A stretch of DNA of 22,057 nt from Nemertoderma westbladi. Its lineage: Eukaryota > Xenacoelomorpha > Nemertodermatida > Nemertodermatidae. Where the stretch lies: positions 1 to 22,057 of the forward strand of contig JAUCBJ010005190.1 in assembly GCA_032718475.1 (NCBI GenBank), given 5' to 3'. The notes under the pieces are model-generated. The model was not told where the DNA came from. It searched no databases and was given only the letters and a program-made list of their open reading frames with translations. The translations under genes were made by a program, and so were the position numbers. Below, in pieces: positions 1-12,500 of the stretch (its first letter is position 1; each line of letters begins with the position of its first letter).

Positions 1-69
1 AGATAAGATAATATTGCATTGATTGTTATATTTATATCTATTGAATTTGCGTCGTCTGAAAAAATTAGT

Positions 70-75
70 TTTATT
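70..75 (-). promoter_or_regulatory. candidate polyadenylation signal of the kinase gene
   Basis: AATAAA on the minus strand, 80 nt after the kinase stop codon. This is the first canonical hexamer downstream. No transcript evidence is available, and a longer 3' UTR running out of the window is equally possible. Confidence 0.4.
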
Positions 76-155
76 GATTGACTTACAGGCTCCTGGGTCA
101 AGGTGATAACAAATGTGATATTGCGGATAAGGATTCAAAGTTGTTGAGTTTCTGG

Positions 156-529
156 CTAACTTCGCGGGAAGGATGTGTGTAACATGGAACTCGTCTCGAG
201 ACGAAACGCTGAATAGGGTGCCCGTTTAGGAGGGGCGGTGGAGGGCAGGACCGGTAGACGACAGGCCTGTCCCAATGGAGTATGGTGCGAGGTAGACGCT
301 GCTTCGGGGACCGTCTCTGGTATAGAGTTAGCCACACTGTCGACGCTGTCGCGACTAGCAGTGGACTCGGCACTGTTCACGGAGTCCCGACGGTCGTGGC
401 CTCTAGACAGCGCGCCAGACGGGTCAACCTCGACAGACTCCTGTAACCATGGATGCGCCATTATCTGCTCCAGTGAGGGCCGCTCATTAGGCCGCACGCA
501 TAGACACCATTTCACTAGTTGCTTACACT
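156..529 (-). CDS. PIM-like kinase exon 6 (end of kinase domain, Ser-rich tail, stop)
   Basis: Acceptor is ctttttcag. AG completes Lys266, then [18 protein letters not shown] and HPWL close the kinase domain at about residue 294. The remaining ~95 residues have no equivalent in human PIM1. They are Ser/Thr/Pro-rich and hold two RDSV boxes (313-316 and 325-328) in a region of repeated D-S-V/A-S steps. RRDS is a basic-directed phosphosite pattern, so autophosphorylation is conceivable but not shown. The stop TGA is at 158-156. Confidence 0.93.
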
Positions 530-3500
530 CTGAAAAAGTAAAGATACATTTAATAGCAACGAATAAAAAGTATCGAGCCACCTTTATTATTAACTTTATT
601 ATTATAAATAACAATGTAACTTCATGAATTACAACCCACAAAGCCACACACCTGATAATTAATAACACGTTAGCTATCCAAATCAATCTATAAATGCAAG
701 GTTAAACATTCTCAGCACGATCCTAGTTATTATGATATTATAGTAACGCGTGCTAACGGAGATTGATAACAGCAACGCATCGCATTAACATGCCGCCGTG
801 ACTTATCGCAGCTATTATTGGATAAATATGCAACATTTTTGTCGGACATGGGATTACTCGCGCCCCTCGGAACAACAGGCTTTATTCACCACTGATAAGC
901 GTATCAACGGTTTCATTAAGATAGTTATCAACCTGTGGCGCTTTGAATAAACTCGAATTGTGTCCCTTCAATTCCAATTTGAATAAGGTGATCCCCCTGT
1001 TATGACCCAGAAGATTAATTCATGAGAAGCAACGAGATGGTAAATAAAGAAGTTGTTTCTTTTGCATTCGGTATGTGTGTTTCCTATCGATCGGTATACA
1101 TAATTAAGCCACTGAGTATTTATCCATTACCTTTCACCCAAACAGAATTTCCGAAAGTTACATTTCAGTTCATGTGAGTTTTGGCATCTAGGTAGATATT
1201 GCACTGGAGAGTTTTTTTGTACTAAAATCTTTTTAAACGGTTTCTCAAGCTCAACACATTAAACAGTGAGTGAGGTGGTGTAGGATTAGTGGCGCACGCA
1301 TTCCTCGCTCGGCTAACATTAGCATCCAGAAACAAAGTCGCCCCTAAAATATGTATTGAATAAGGATGGATAGTTTTACCTGGGAGTGGAAAGCCCGAAA
1401 TAACCTTACATGTAACAACCAAGAGAGGGAAGCATAGACATGGAGATTCAGTGGCATGTAATGGGGAAGGAATTAAACAGTTACTAGCACCCCCCCCCCC
1501 CCCCCCCCCCCCCTTACACACCCACAAAGGAGTAAAATAATTACATTTTCAAAGGGAAGGAAGTGTATGTCAACTAACCAATAAGATTGGTATGGCAAAG
1601 AGTGACTCGAGTGATCATATAGATCAAAGAAACCGCGGCGTCCGAATGAAAAACTAATAATTTACTAGAATATAAATTAGCACAGGCGTGAGGTATGCAT
1701 GAGAGATAAAGGTTAGCTGAAGTGCACACAATATAGCTGCTATGCAGACAGACTGTTACCAATATTGTGTCTATCCTAATTACACTTCAAAGCTTAATGT
1801 AAACGACCTGAACAGTACGCCCAAGTAAACAAACAATGTGGAAAATCTGTCTCAAGATATAGTCTGGTGAGTTATTGCAACCATCAGACTCTACTTCACA
1901 GTTGATGAAAAGGAAATTTATGCCAAGCCAGACAGCCATTAAAGCATAAACAAATACACAATCACGGCTGAGTTAATGCAATGAACGTTATAATGAGTGC
2001 CTTTCTACTTAATACGGTTGATCAAAAGAAATTCATCTCCAAGCCAGACAGACGGTCAATAATGTCAAAAAAACATACGCAATGACTTTCATCGGTGAAA
2101 TCAATAATCCCCCCCCTTAAGAATTCTATTTTTAGTAAGTCGTTATTAACTTTTGGTATGTCATGATGTCTGGCTGCATAATTCAAAGAAACTCGTAACC
2201 GGGGCAGTGATTTCGGACTGGCTATTGGAGGTTGTTAGTGAATTTGAAGGTCACATGTTCTTACATTTCTTTAGTTATATGACATTTATGGTATCTAAGC
2301 AAATCAAACAAATCGCACAACGACATGTCATATTATTTATCTTAGTAAAGATCGCACCTTAAACAAATAAATTATTTGTAGGCAGTTGTATGGGGATTGT
2401 TTATAAATTCTTAACAATTATATACGCCGATAAATTCCCCTTGCAATGTTTAAATAATTAGGAATATACAATATCTATGCTGATAAAACAAACCATATAA
2501 AGAATTCCTAAGCCACCAAATTCCAGTAAAATCCCTGTGAATCAATATTATATTTAGTACGTCAAATTCTTTACATTTATGTAAGAGTTGTCAATAATTA
2601 TTAGTCAGGAATGTCGAGTTGTCTATAGGATAATACGCCAAATATTTTAAATTCCAAGGTGTATAATTACCACAGATTTACTTACATCGAAACATTGTAC
2701 TAAAGTGGACAACTATCTGGCAAGGAATATGGGAATAAGCATAGGAACATTGAACGATTCAGCGTGTTGGGAATTATGTGACTCTCCCAGCGGGGAAACT
2801 CAAGGCATTAATAATTCCTAAACCCTCGAAACTCAATTAATATAATATCATTTAATATATAATTTATGATATAAACAATGAATGCCATAACAGCGCAGTA
2901 CCTAATGGCAGTTTGGTTTCGGATTAATGCCTATTTTTTAATAAATATTTTTATAACTTTTATTAATGTTGGGTTTGTATATACTCTGGTGTTTGGTATA
3001 CACCAGAGTATCCAGAGACTTCCACCAAAAACACTTGTGGTGGAAGTACAGACAGGCGCTCTGATAAAGTTAACTTTGATGTTTTAGCCGCATCAGCAAA
3101 AAAGTGAAGAAATACACAAACAAATTTACAATAAAATTTAAACCAAAAATCTAGTTAATCTATAACTACATTCTGGTGATTAATATCATCATGTCATTCA
3201 CTCGTTATTTTCACCTAAAACAAGATACTTTCTTGAGAAACACATCACGAATGAAGTTACCATACAATGTCGTAATAATTATTTGACAACCAACGGATGG
3301 CCAGTATAAGTACATCCCATTTTAATTCTTATGCCGAAAAAACAAGGAAATATGGGCAAAAATACCCCCAAAGGGGACATATTGATAATAATGATGATAA
3401 ACTATCAAAAAATCGTTTTGACGTTTAGTTTGATAAGGATAGAGCTATAGCTACCCCCTTCCAGAACGATAGGTGCCCAGAGCTAAATCGCATGATGTCG

Positions 3501-6500
3501 CTTCTAGCCATGGTAATCAGGTGTGACATAAACACATGTTCCCAAAAATCGATTTGAGATGAGATAAAGATAAAGATTATAACAAACAATGGCTTCCGGA
3601 AATGCCTTTCCATTACAGTCCATTAACGCTAGCATTGATAAGTACTGAGGGAATGAAAGATTTGTAAAGGATTTGCCGAGTTATTTATTTATTCATCAAA
3701 AAATGTCAAGATATTTTTTCACGACCGGAATATAGTGATCGGAAGATCAATGGCAATAACAAGGTATAGTGTGCCGAGTAGTGTAGAATTGTATTCTATG
3801 GACCGACTGAATGACATTGAATTTACCTTTGTTCCTTCCAAACAAACCTTCATCCATGCGATAATCCAACGCCCACAACCACTGTAGAGCATTATCATAT
3901 TGTCCTATTACATTACTGGCTCCAATACAACTGAGTTTCATCTGACAACACCAAAAATATGAATAAACTCAAATACAATTATGGACATTGACCTTGTACC
4001 GAGACCGAGTGAAGTTTATGGCGAATGTTATTAATGGATAACGCTGTTATTCATTCGTATATTTTCCTGTTTAATTATTGTGTAATTAGAATATGTCCGC
4101 CCAACAACTGTACACAATACACACCTTACCTCTAGCTGTAATGTAACCAAGGAGACTTTGATAGCAATCGATAACAACATATGGGCGCGTAGTTGGATCA
4201 GATACCATAGGCAACCAAGCCCCCCAACAAGTAATACAGTATACAAACTCCAGTATACTTTCCTCGTGTTTGTAAATAAGGGTTTGCCAGTAATAAAATG
4301 TCCCGTGGCCGTGTTTGCTAACACCATTCTCGCACTACATACCAAACATGACGCAGTTATGTAGATAGCTCTACCCAAGCCTGCAGCCACCCAAGCCCCT
4401 CCTTGGTATTATTACATTCCATAGTCAATCAATATATAATATAGGCAGCCTATGCACACACTAAAGGAGTGTTTTAGCAGGAATGGAACACCCAGCAACA
4501 AAGTCATCTTGATGATTAACTTACTAGTTAGTTAGTAAACAAAGTTGTAGGTTAGAAATGATTTGACTCAGTGCCACTAATGATAGAGACTTATTTGCTT
4601 CAGGAAACAATGATCGGTGGAGAGATAATTAATTCGTAACGACAAAAATAAGACTTTACGTTAACATAACGGATATGAGTACAGGCCCAATATAAATTAA
4701 TTGTCAGCAGCAGCCAGCAGGGAACTGCCGCTGAGGATGTTTGTACTTTCGTAAACACGTGTATTTATTGTATAATGCGGGTTGTGGACGTCTTGGTTTA
4801 TTTATTGTTCAAATAATTGTCGACAAAAATGGCAAGTTGTAGCGATCTCACCTAATAATATGGGGCGAGTTAGAACTGTATCATAGCTGTCTGTGTGAGG
4901 GTCAGAAGCCATAAATTGTGTCGGAAGTGATATAGTACCATCAGACTATATGTTGTTAGTACTTCTGCATTGCTTTTGGTGCCCTCAGTTCCTCAGTTAG
5001 ACATGGCTGGCGTTGTGAGTACCTTCAAGAGGTATGTTTGAATTAATGTTCAAGAGAAACAATACAATAAATGCCCATGACTGGCTCTTTATGTTTTTGT
5101 TTTCTAGTACAACACAACCATTACCGGTACTATTAACGAAATACGATACGTATAGTGATGCTTGAATGCGCTCGCATTCACACTGTATACCTCTGGATTG
5201 TAATGGCAACTTCTTACTTATGTCCCCTCACCACAATATAACTTTTAGGCTTTTATCGATACACGGTGAGTAGTTTAGTAGTATCAGTATAGTAATGCGC
5301 TATATAGTTACTCAATCGTACAGGCGTGCTTCTGGCATGGGGGATGAGGTGTGACGATGCGTGCCCCATCATAAGTTCGTGTTAACGAGGCAAAACCGGG
5401 GCGCAGCAGTTATATGATATCATTTGTATTTCTACCAGATACAATTACAAAGCAAATCCTGTTGTAACGAGATACCATCGGCCGGGATGTTTTGCGTTGT
5501 CATTTCGGGAAATATCGTGGATAACTAACTTGTGGATAATTAAGTGTTTATTAACATTTACCAAAAACCATTGCTGATGACGTTAACGGTTTTAATTTTA
5601 AGATCAGCAGTATAACTCAGTAATTATAGTTTAATATAAACGCGCATATAAAATAAGGGAGCCTTCCTTATTTTATATACGCGTTTATATTAAACTATAA
5701 TTACTGAGTTATACTGCTGATCTTAAAATTAAAATCGTTAGCGTATAATTTATTTTTTAGTAAATAAGTACAAATATGATTAAAGCACTTACTGTTAGAG
5801 GCGGGTCGTCTGAACATAAGGTTGCCCTCCACTATTTCGTCATCTCTCTCGAACGGAATGTCCCCTATTACCATGTCGTAAAGCAGGACACCGAGGGACC
5901 ACGTAGTCGCCGGAAGTGCGTGGTAACGATGGAAACGGATCCACTCCGGGGGACTGTATACTCTCGTACCTGGAACCAATCAGAAGACGTTGATTAGTAA
6001 TTAATAATAACTAGAACTAATTGAAATATAACTAGATAGTAATTAGGTAAGTTTCTTTAATTATAGAAAATACCGCTTTAGAGGGCGTGTACGAGGCACG
6101 TAATAGAACTCTATGGAGAGTAATAGCTTCTTTTTACGACGTGACCTACGGTCACGCATATAACGGCCGCCCCATATGGGTAAATGGCATATATCCAGGA
6201 GAACCATGTTTGTTTCTTGATTGTCAGCATGTGTTACATACTTCCTGTACACATAGAGCCCATATTCTGCCGTTTCGGATACCCTGGAGTTATTTATTTT
6301 TAGAAACGTAATATGATCAACAAGGGACGCCAATGCGACCGACAAAAGGATGATGCATATATAAATTCGATAAATTCTAAGAAATCATGCATCTGGAGTC
6401 AAACTGTCTTTAACAAGAGCAACCACGTTATCAGTCACACATATGGGATGTAGATGTAGAACAATGGGACATGGCACCCTGGTGGCATGTCATACTAATA

Positions 6501-9500
6501 CATATTTTATATTTAATCATATTCCATCACATCCCTGCATTTGCGATGTAAGTTATTTATTTTTAGAAACGTAATATGATCAACAAGGGACGCCAATGCG
6601 ACCGACAAAAGGATGATGCATATATAAATTCGATAAATTCTAAGAAATCATGCATCTGGAGTCAAACTGTCTTTAACAAGAGCAACCACGTTATCAGTCA
6701 CACATATGGGATGTAGATGTAGAACAATGGGACATGGCACCCTGGTGGCATGTCATACTAATACATATTTTATATTTAATCATATTCCATCACATCCCTG
6801 CATTTGCGATGTAAGTTATTTATTTTTAGAAACGTAATATGATCAACAAGGGACGCCAATGCGACCGACAAAAGGATGATGCATATATAAATTCGATAAA
6901 TTCTAAGAAATCATGCATCTGGAGTCAAACTGTCTTTAACAAGAGCAACCACGTTATCAGTCACACATATGGGATGTAGATGTAGAACAATGGGACATGG
7001 CACCCTGGTGGCATGTCATACTAATACATATTTTATATTTAATCATATTCCATCACATCCCTGCATTTGCGATGTAAATTAATAAATATATACAATATTC
7101 AATCCAAATATTATTAGAATAATCTCCCCGGGGCTCGGGGATGCATATTTCTGTGATGTGATGGATGGACAGACACAATTTAAACGATGTTCAAACTAAT
7201 GTGAAATACTGTAATCTGAATATTAAGCAAACCTCCCAATGGGCGGGGGGGGGGGGGGGCATCACTCCTGTACTAAACTCCCATCAACTGCCATATTATG
7301 AGAAGCTTCACTATCTTAATTCCCAATTACTCCCCAAGCTTGGCCCACAACACATAAAGGTGTCTCGGAACATGGCCTCGTACTGTCTGCCATTAGTGTA
7401 CGGCGGGTAAGCAAGTCTTAAATCAGTTCAATATTTTTACCCTAAACAGACCCCCCGGCCCCCACCCACTTTATGTTTATATAAATGAGTTTTAGACAAG
7501 TTAGACAGAAAGCCAGACGGCGTGAGAACATAGTGAACGAATGACTCATCATGAGACAAGAAAGTTACGTTGTAAGAATTCTATAGTAGGTGGATATAAA
7601 TAAATCCCTTATATACTGCGGTATGTATATTTGACGATGTATGAAAATATCAAATGCGTCACAGACACAGACTAAATGCGTGACATGTTGACAATTATTG
7701 ATACCGTAGTCTCAATACCCTTGCTGGGAACCTTTAATCGAGATCAAACTGGCTTTAAATGACAGATAACAATAATAACTTGACTCATATATTTCGATTG
7801 GGTTTAATTCACGTGGAAGATGTGGAAGGTGAAGGAGGATAATTCAGTTGACGGATTGTATATATTAGGGGGGGGGGGGGGGGGGGGGGGGGATGGTCAA
7901 GAAAAGAAAGTGCATTTTAAAAAAGTGCATTTTACTATATATGGGGAAATAAAGCAGGCTTATTACCCGCAGTATTTCATTGGATTGTCTCTGCAATCAT
8001 ACCGACCGGTTTCTGTTATATGATACATAAAGCACTCAATCAACTCAAAGTGAGGAAGTGTTGATATACAATACACATACACCCCCATCGGTTAGTATAT
8101 AGGCGTGTCGTCACCGTCAGTGTTAGGTTGCTAATAATGTCAGTATGTCGGCACCAAAACCATTCTTAAGATCACAAATCAAACTCTGGACTTATTCAGT
8201 TCAGACTTACATATTCATACAAACCTCAAAGAACGTGATTATCTATAGATAAAGGCGGCTTACTGCATGCGATTATGAAAGTAACATGTGTGTTGATATA
8301 GTGAGTGCAATGGTTTATTCTAATCGGGACTGGAGAACAAAGAGAAACCGTGTCTGTGAATAAAAGCCTCGCTAACTATTGCGTAATCGGTAATTAGTTA
8401 ACTTCGGAGGTTTACTTTCCTATTGTTCGACATTCCACTTGGATTACATGTCAATGAACTCACTCGATCGAACACGTGTTACTAACTCACTCAGACTCAA
8501 TATATTAAACCGCTGTTATCTCTACGCAACAATCTCTATCTAATCTGTCTGCGCGATCACAAGACCGCAATATATACAGTATAGTATGGGAGGGACGGGA
8601 CGGGACGGGACGGGACGGGACAGGACGGGACGGGATGGGACGGAACCCACACTGTAACGAGAGACGGGACGGGAAGGGACGGGACGGGACGGGAAGGGAT
8701 GGGACGGAACCCACACTGTAACGAACCCCCACTGTAACGAACCCACACTGTAACGAATCCACACTGTAACGAACCACACTGTAACGAACCCATACTGTAA
8801 CGAACCCACACTGTAACGAACCCACACTGTAACGAACCCACACTGTAACGAACCCACACTGTACCGAATCCACACTGTAACGAACCCACACTGTAACGAA
8901 CCCACACTGTAACGAACCCACACTGTACCGAATCCACACTGTAACGAACCCACACTGTAACGAACCCCCACTGTACCGAATCCACACTGTAACGAACCCA
9001 CAGCGCAACGAACTCACACTGTAACGAACCCACACTGTAACGAACCCCCACTGTAACGAACCCACACTGTAACAAACCCACACTGTACCGAATCCACACT
9101 GTAACGAACCCACACTGTAACGAACCCCCACTGTACCGAATCCACACTGTAACGAACCCACAGCGCAACGAACTCACACTGTAACGAACCCACACTGTAA
9201 CGAACCCACACTGAACGAACCCACACTGTAACGAACCCATACTGTAACGAACCCACACTGTAACGAACCCCCACTGTAACGAATCCACACTGTAACGAAC
9301 CCACACTGTAACGAACCCACACTGTACCGAACCCCCACTGTAACGAATCCACACTGTAACGAACCCCCACTGTAACGAACCCACACTGTAACGAACCCAC
9401 ACTGTACCGAACCCCCACTGTAACGAATCCACACTGTAACGAACCAACACTGTAACGAACCCATACTGTAACGAACCCACACTGTAACGAACCCCCACTG

Positions 9501-12500
9501 TAACGAATCCACACTGTAACGAACCCCCACTGTAACGAACCCATACTGTAACGAACCCACACTGTAACGAACCCACACTGTAACGAACCCACACTGTACC
9601 GAATCCACACTGTAACGAACCCACACTGTAACGAACCCACACTGTAACGAACCCACAGCGCAACGAACTCACACAGTAACGAACCCACACTGTAACGAAC
9701 CCACACTGAACGAACCCACACTGTAACGAACCCCCACTGTACCGAACCCACACTGTAACGAACCCACACTGTACCGAATCCACACTGTAACGAACCCACA
9801 CTGTAACGAACCCACACTGTAACGAACCCACACTGAACGAACCCACACTGTAACGAACCCCCACTGTAACGAACCCACAGCGCAACGAACTCACACTGTA
9901 ACGAACCCACACTGAACGAACCCACACTGTAACGAACCCATACTGTAACGAACCCACACTGTAACGAACCCACACTGTAACGAACCCACACTGTACCGAA
10001 TCCACACTGTAACGAACCCACACTGTAACGAACCCATACTGTAACGAACCCACACTGTAACGAACCCCCACTGTAACGAATCCACACTGTAACGAACCCC
10101 CACTGTAACGAACCCACACTGTAACGAACCAACACTGTAACGAACCCACACTGTAACGAACCCATACTGTAACGAACCCCCACTGTAACGAACCCACACT
10201 GTAACGAACCCACACTGTAACGAACCCACACTGAACGAACCCACACTGTAACGAACCCACACTGTAACGAACCCCCACTGTAACGAACCCCCACTGTAAC
10301 GAATCCACACTGTAACGAACCAACACTGTAACGAACCCATACTGTAACGAACCCACACTGTAACGAACCCCCACTGTAACGAATCCACACTGTAACGAAC
10401 CCACACTGAACGAACCCACACTGTAACGAACCCATACTGTAACGAACCCACACTGTAACGAACCCCCACTGTAACGAATCCACACTGTAACGAACCCCCA
10501 CTGTAACGAACCCATACTGTAACGAACCCACACTATAACGAACCCCCACTGTAACGAATCCACACTGTAACGAACCCCCACTGTAACGAATCCACACTAT
10601 AACGAACCCCCACTGTAACGAATCCACACTGTAACGAACCCCCACTGTAACGAATCCACACTGTAACGAACCAACACTGTAACGAACCCATACTGTAACG
10701 AACCCCCACTGTAACGAATCCACTCCACACTGTAACGAACCCACACTGTAACGAACCCACACTGTAACGAACCCATACTGTAACGAACCCACACTGTAAC
10801 GAACCCACACTGTAACGAATCCACACTGTAACGAACCCACAGCGTAACGAACTCACACTGTAACGAACCCACACTGTAACGAACCCCCACTGTAACGAAC
10901 CCACACTGTAACGAACCCACACTGTACCGAATCCACACTGTAACAAACCCACACTGTAACGAACCCACACTGTAACGAACCCACACTGTAACGAACCCAC
11001 ACTGTAACGAATCCACACTGTAACGAATCCACACTGTAACGAACCCCCACTGTAACGAACCCACACTGTAACGAATCCACACTGTAACGAACCCCCACTG
11101 TAACGAACCCCCACTGTAACGAATCCACACTGTAACGAACCCACACTGTAACGAACCCACACTGTACCGAATCCACACTGTAACAAACCCACACTGTAAC
11201 GAACCCACACTGTAACGAACCCCCACTGTAACGAATCCACACTGTAACGAACCCACACTGTACCGAACCCACACTGTAACGAACCAACGCTGTAACGAAC
11301 CCGCTCACTCACCATCGAACTCCTTATAGACCCCGTCCTTCATCCAAGCACCCGAGCCGAAGTCGATGAGTTTGATCTCCTTACTCTCCAGATCGACGAG
11401 GATGTTCTCGTCCTTTATGTCCCGATGGACGACTCCGCAGTTGTGGATCTCGTGGAGAGTGTGAACTAACACTCTAGAACGAAAAATAATCATTGATTAC
11501 TAATAAGGCTCATCAAACAAACACCGACCAATTAGTTTGAAGAATTATAAGTATAATTATTATAACACGGAGGCTAGTTAACTATTATAAGCGTTTTATG
11601 TTCGACTTACTTGAAGAATTTACGACTCTCGTCTTCCCCTAAGGATCCCTTATCGGTGATGTAATCGAATAAATCCTTAACTGCCGTCGGCCGTTCCATA
11701 ACTATAACGAATTTATCCGGAGTGTCGAACCAATCAATGAGTTCTATACAACCGGAAATACTGCGAACGCGATGGAGCAGACACACCTCCATAGGAACAG
11801 TCACCCCGTTTAACTACAAATATAACCAATTATAACGTAAATATTAAATAGGCCAGGCACCTAGCTGCCTAGGCTGCTAGGTACCAATTACTGGAACTAA
11901 ATCATTCGTTTAACAGCTCGGTTCGTATACAGTTAGAGTACCGGTATACTCACCGTTCCCCAGTCTGTGACCTTTTCCTTGTGTATGTACTTGATGGCCA
12001 CCGGTCTGTTGTCTTTCCTCACGAACCCGGAATAAACTGTGCCGAACCCCCCGCTCCCCAATTTCCCCTCCACCATGTACAACGACTCGAAGGTTTCTCC
12101 GTCCTCTCTGGCTTCAACCGCTGTGGGAATAAATAGGATATATACCGAACTGCTCGGTCGGATGTGTACCGGTATGTGAGTTTATGATGTACACTACCGG
12201 TATGCAGTAGAAAGGCCAACAGGTACCTGGTACTAGGGTAGAGTTATATTTACTTCAGAGTTATTTCACTTTGCAATTACAGAATTAATAAAAAACATAT
12301 GACAGTTACTGGATACAGATACGGTAGCCAAAACAATTACTTCCCGTTTATTGTTTATAGGCTGATAGGGCCGTTTATAAATGACGTGACGTAATAGGGC
12401 AAGGAGAGAGAGAGAGAGAGAGAAGGAGGGGAGGGGGGGGGGGGGGGGGGGTACATGAAAATATAGAAATACGCGCCCATGTTGCATGTGGAGAATACCA

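Larger units (their letters stand above)
530..5792 (-). other. intron 5 of the PIM-like kinase (5.26 kb)
   Basis: AT-rich sequence between exons 5 and 6. Apart from the separately listed poly-C tract, degenerate duplication, hairpins and foldback I see no convincing gene. Short ORFs here (for example 4390-4031 minus and 2153-2362 plus) lack recognisable domains. One exon-like stretch at 3941-3827 (minus) has an acceptor and a donor, but would shift the kinase frame and hit a stop if spliced in. Confidence 0.8.
5970..11312 (-). other. intron 4 of the PIM-like kinase (5.34 kb)
   Basis: Reading from its 3' end upward, it holds unremarkable AT-rich sequence (about 5970-6287), three 263-bp tandem copies, a stretch with two poly-G runs (7077-8587) in which I see no gene, a GGGAC tract, and the 16-bp array that fills its 5' half up to the donor. 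Short ORFs at 6087-6311 (plus) and 7165-7410 (plus) show no recognisable domain. Confidence 0.85.

Noticed and set aside
238-627. 129-codon plus ORF
   Set aside because: It is the antisense shadow of kinase exon 6.
1574-1762. 62-codon minus ORF
   Set aside because: Short, with no domain and lying in an intron; not distinguishable from chance.
3827-3941. Exon-like stretch on the minus strand (gtgttgtcag acceptor, AAAG|gtaaat donor, 38 open codons) in kinase intron 5
   Set aside because: Its 115-nt length would shift the kinase frame and reach a stop within about ten codons, and the peptide is not recognisable. Chance or a poison exon cannot be separated without RNA data.
4031-4390. 119-codon minus ORF with hydrophobic segments
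   Set aside because: No domain, no splice context and no coding-like composition; a plus-strand ORF overlaps it. Likely chance.
5776-5997. 73-codon plus ORF
   Set aside because: It is the antisense shadow of kinase exon 5.
6061-6345. Opposed ORFs on both strands next to the 263-bp repeats
   Set aside because: Neither gives a recognisable protein, and both run into the start of the tandem repeat.
8707-11302. Regular short direct repeats as a possible CRISPR array
   Set aside because: The 16-bp units abut with no spacers, and the region is a eukaryotic intron.
8505-11315. Several large minus-strand ORFs (up to 674 codons) with a repetitive protein
   Set aside because: They are translations of the 16-bp minisatellite, which has no stops in any minus frame. 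All frames give the same peptide, and the array lies inside a spliced intron.
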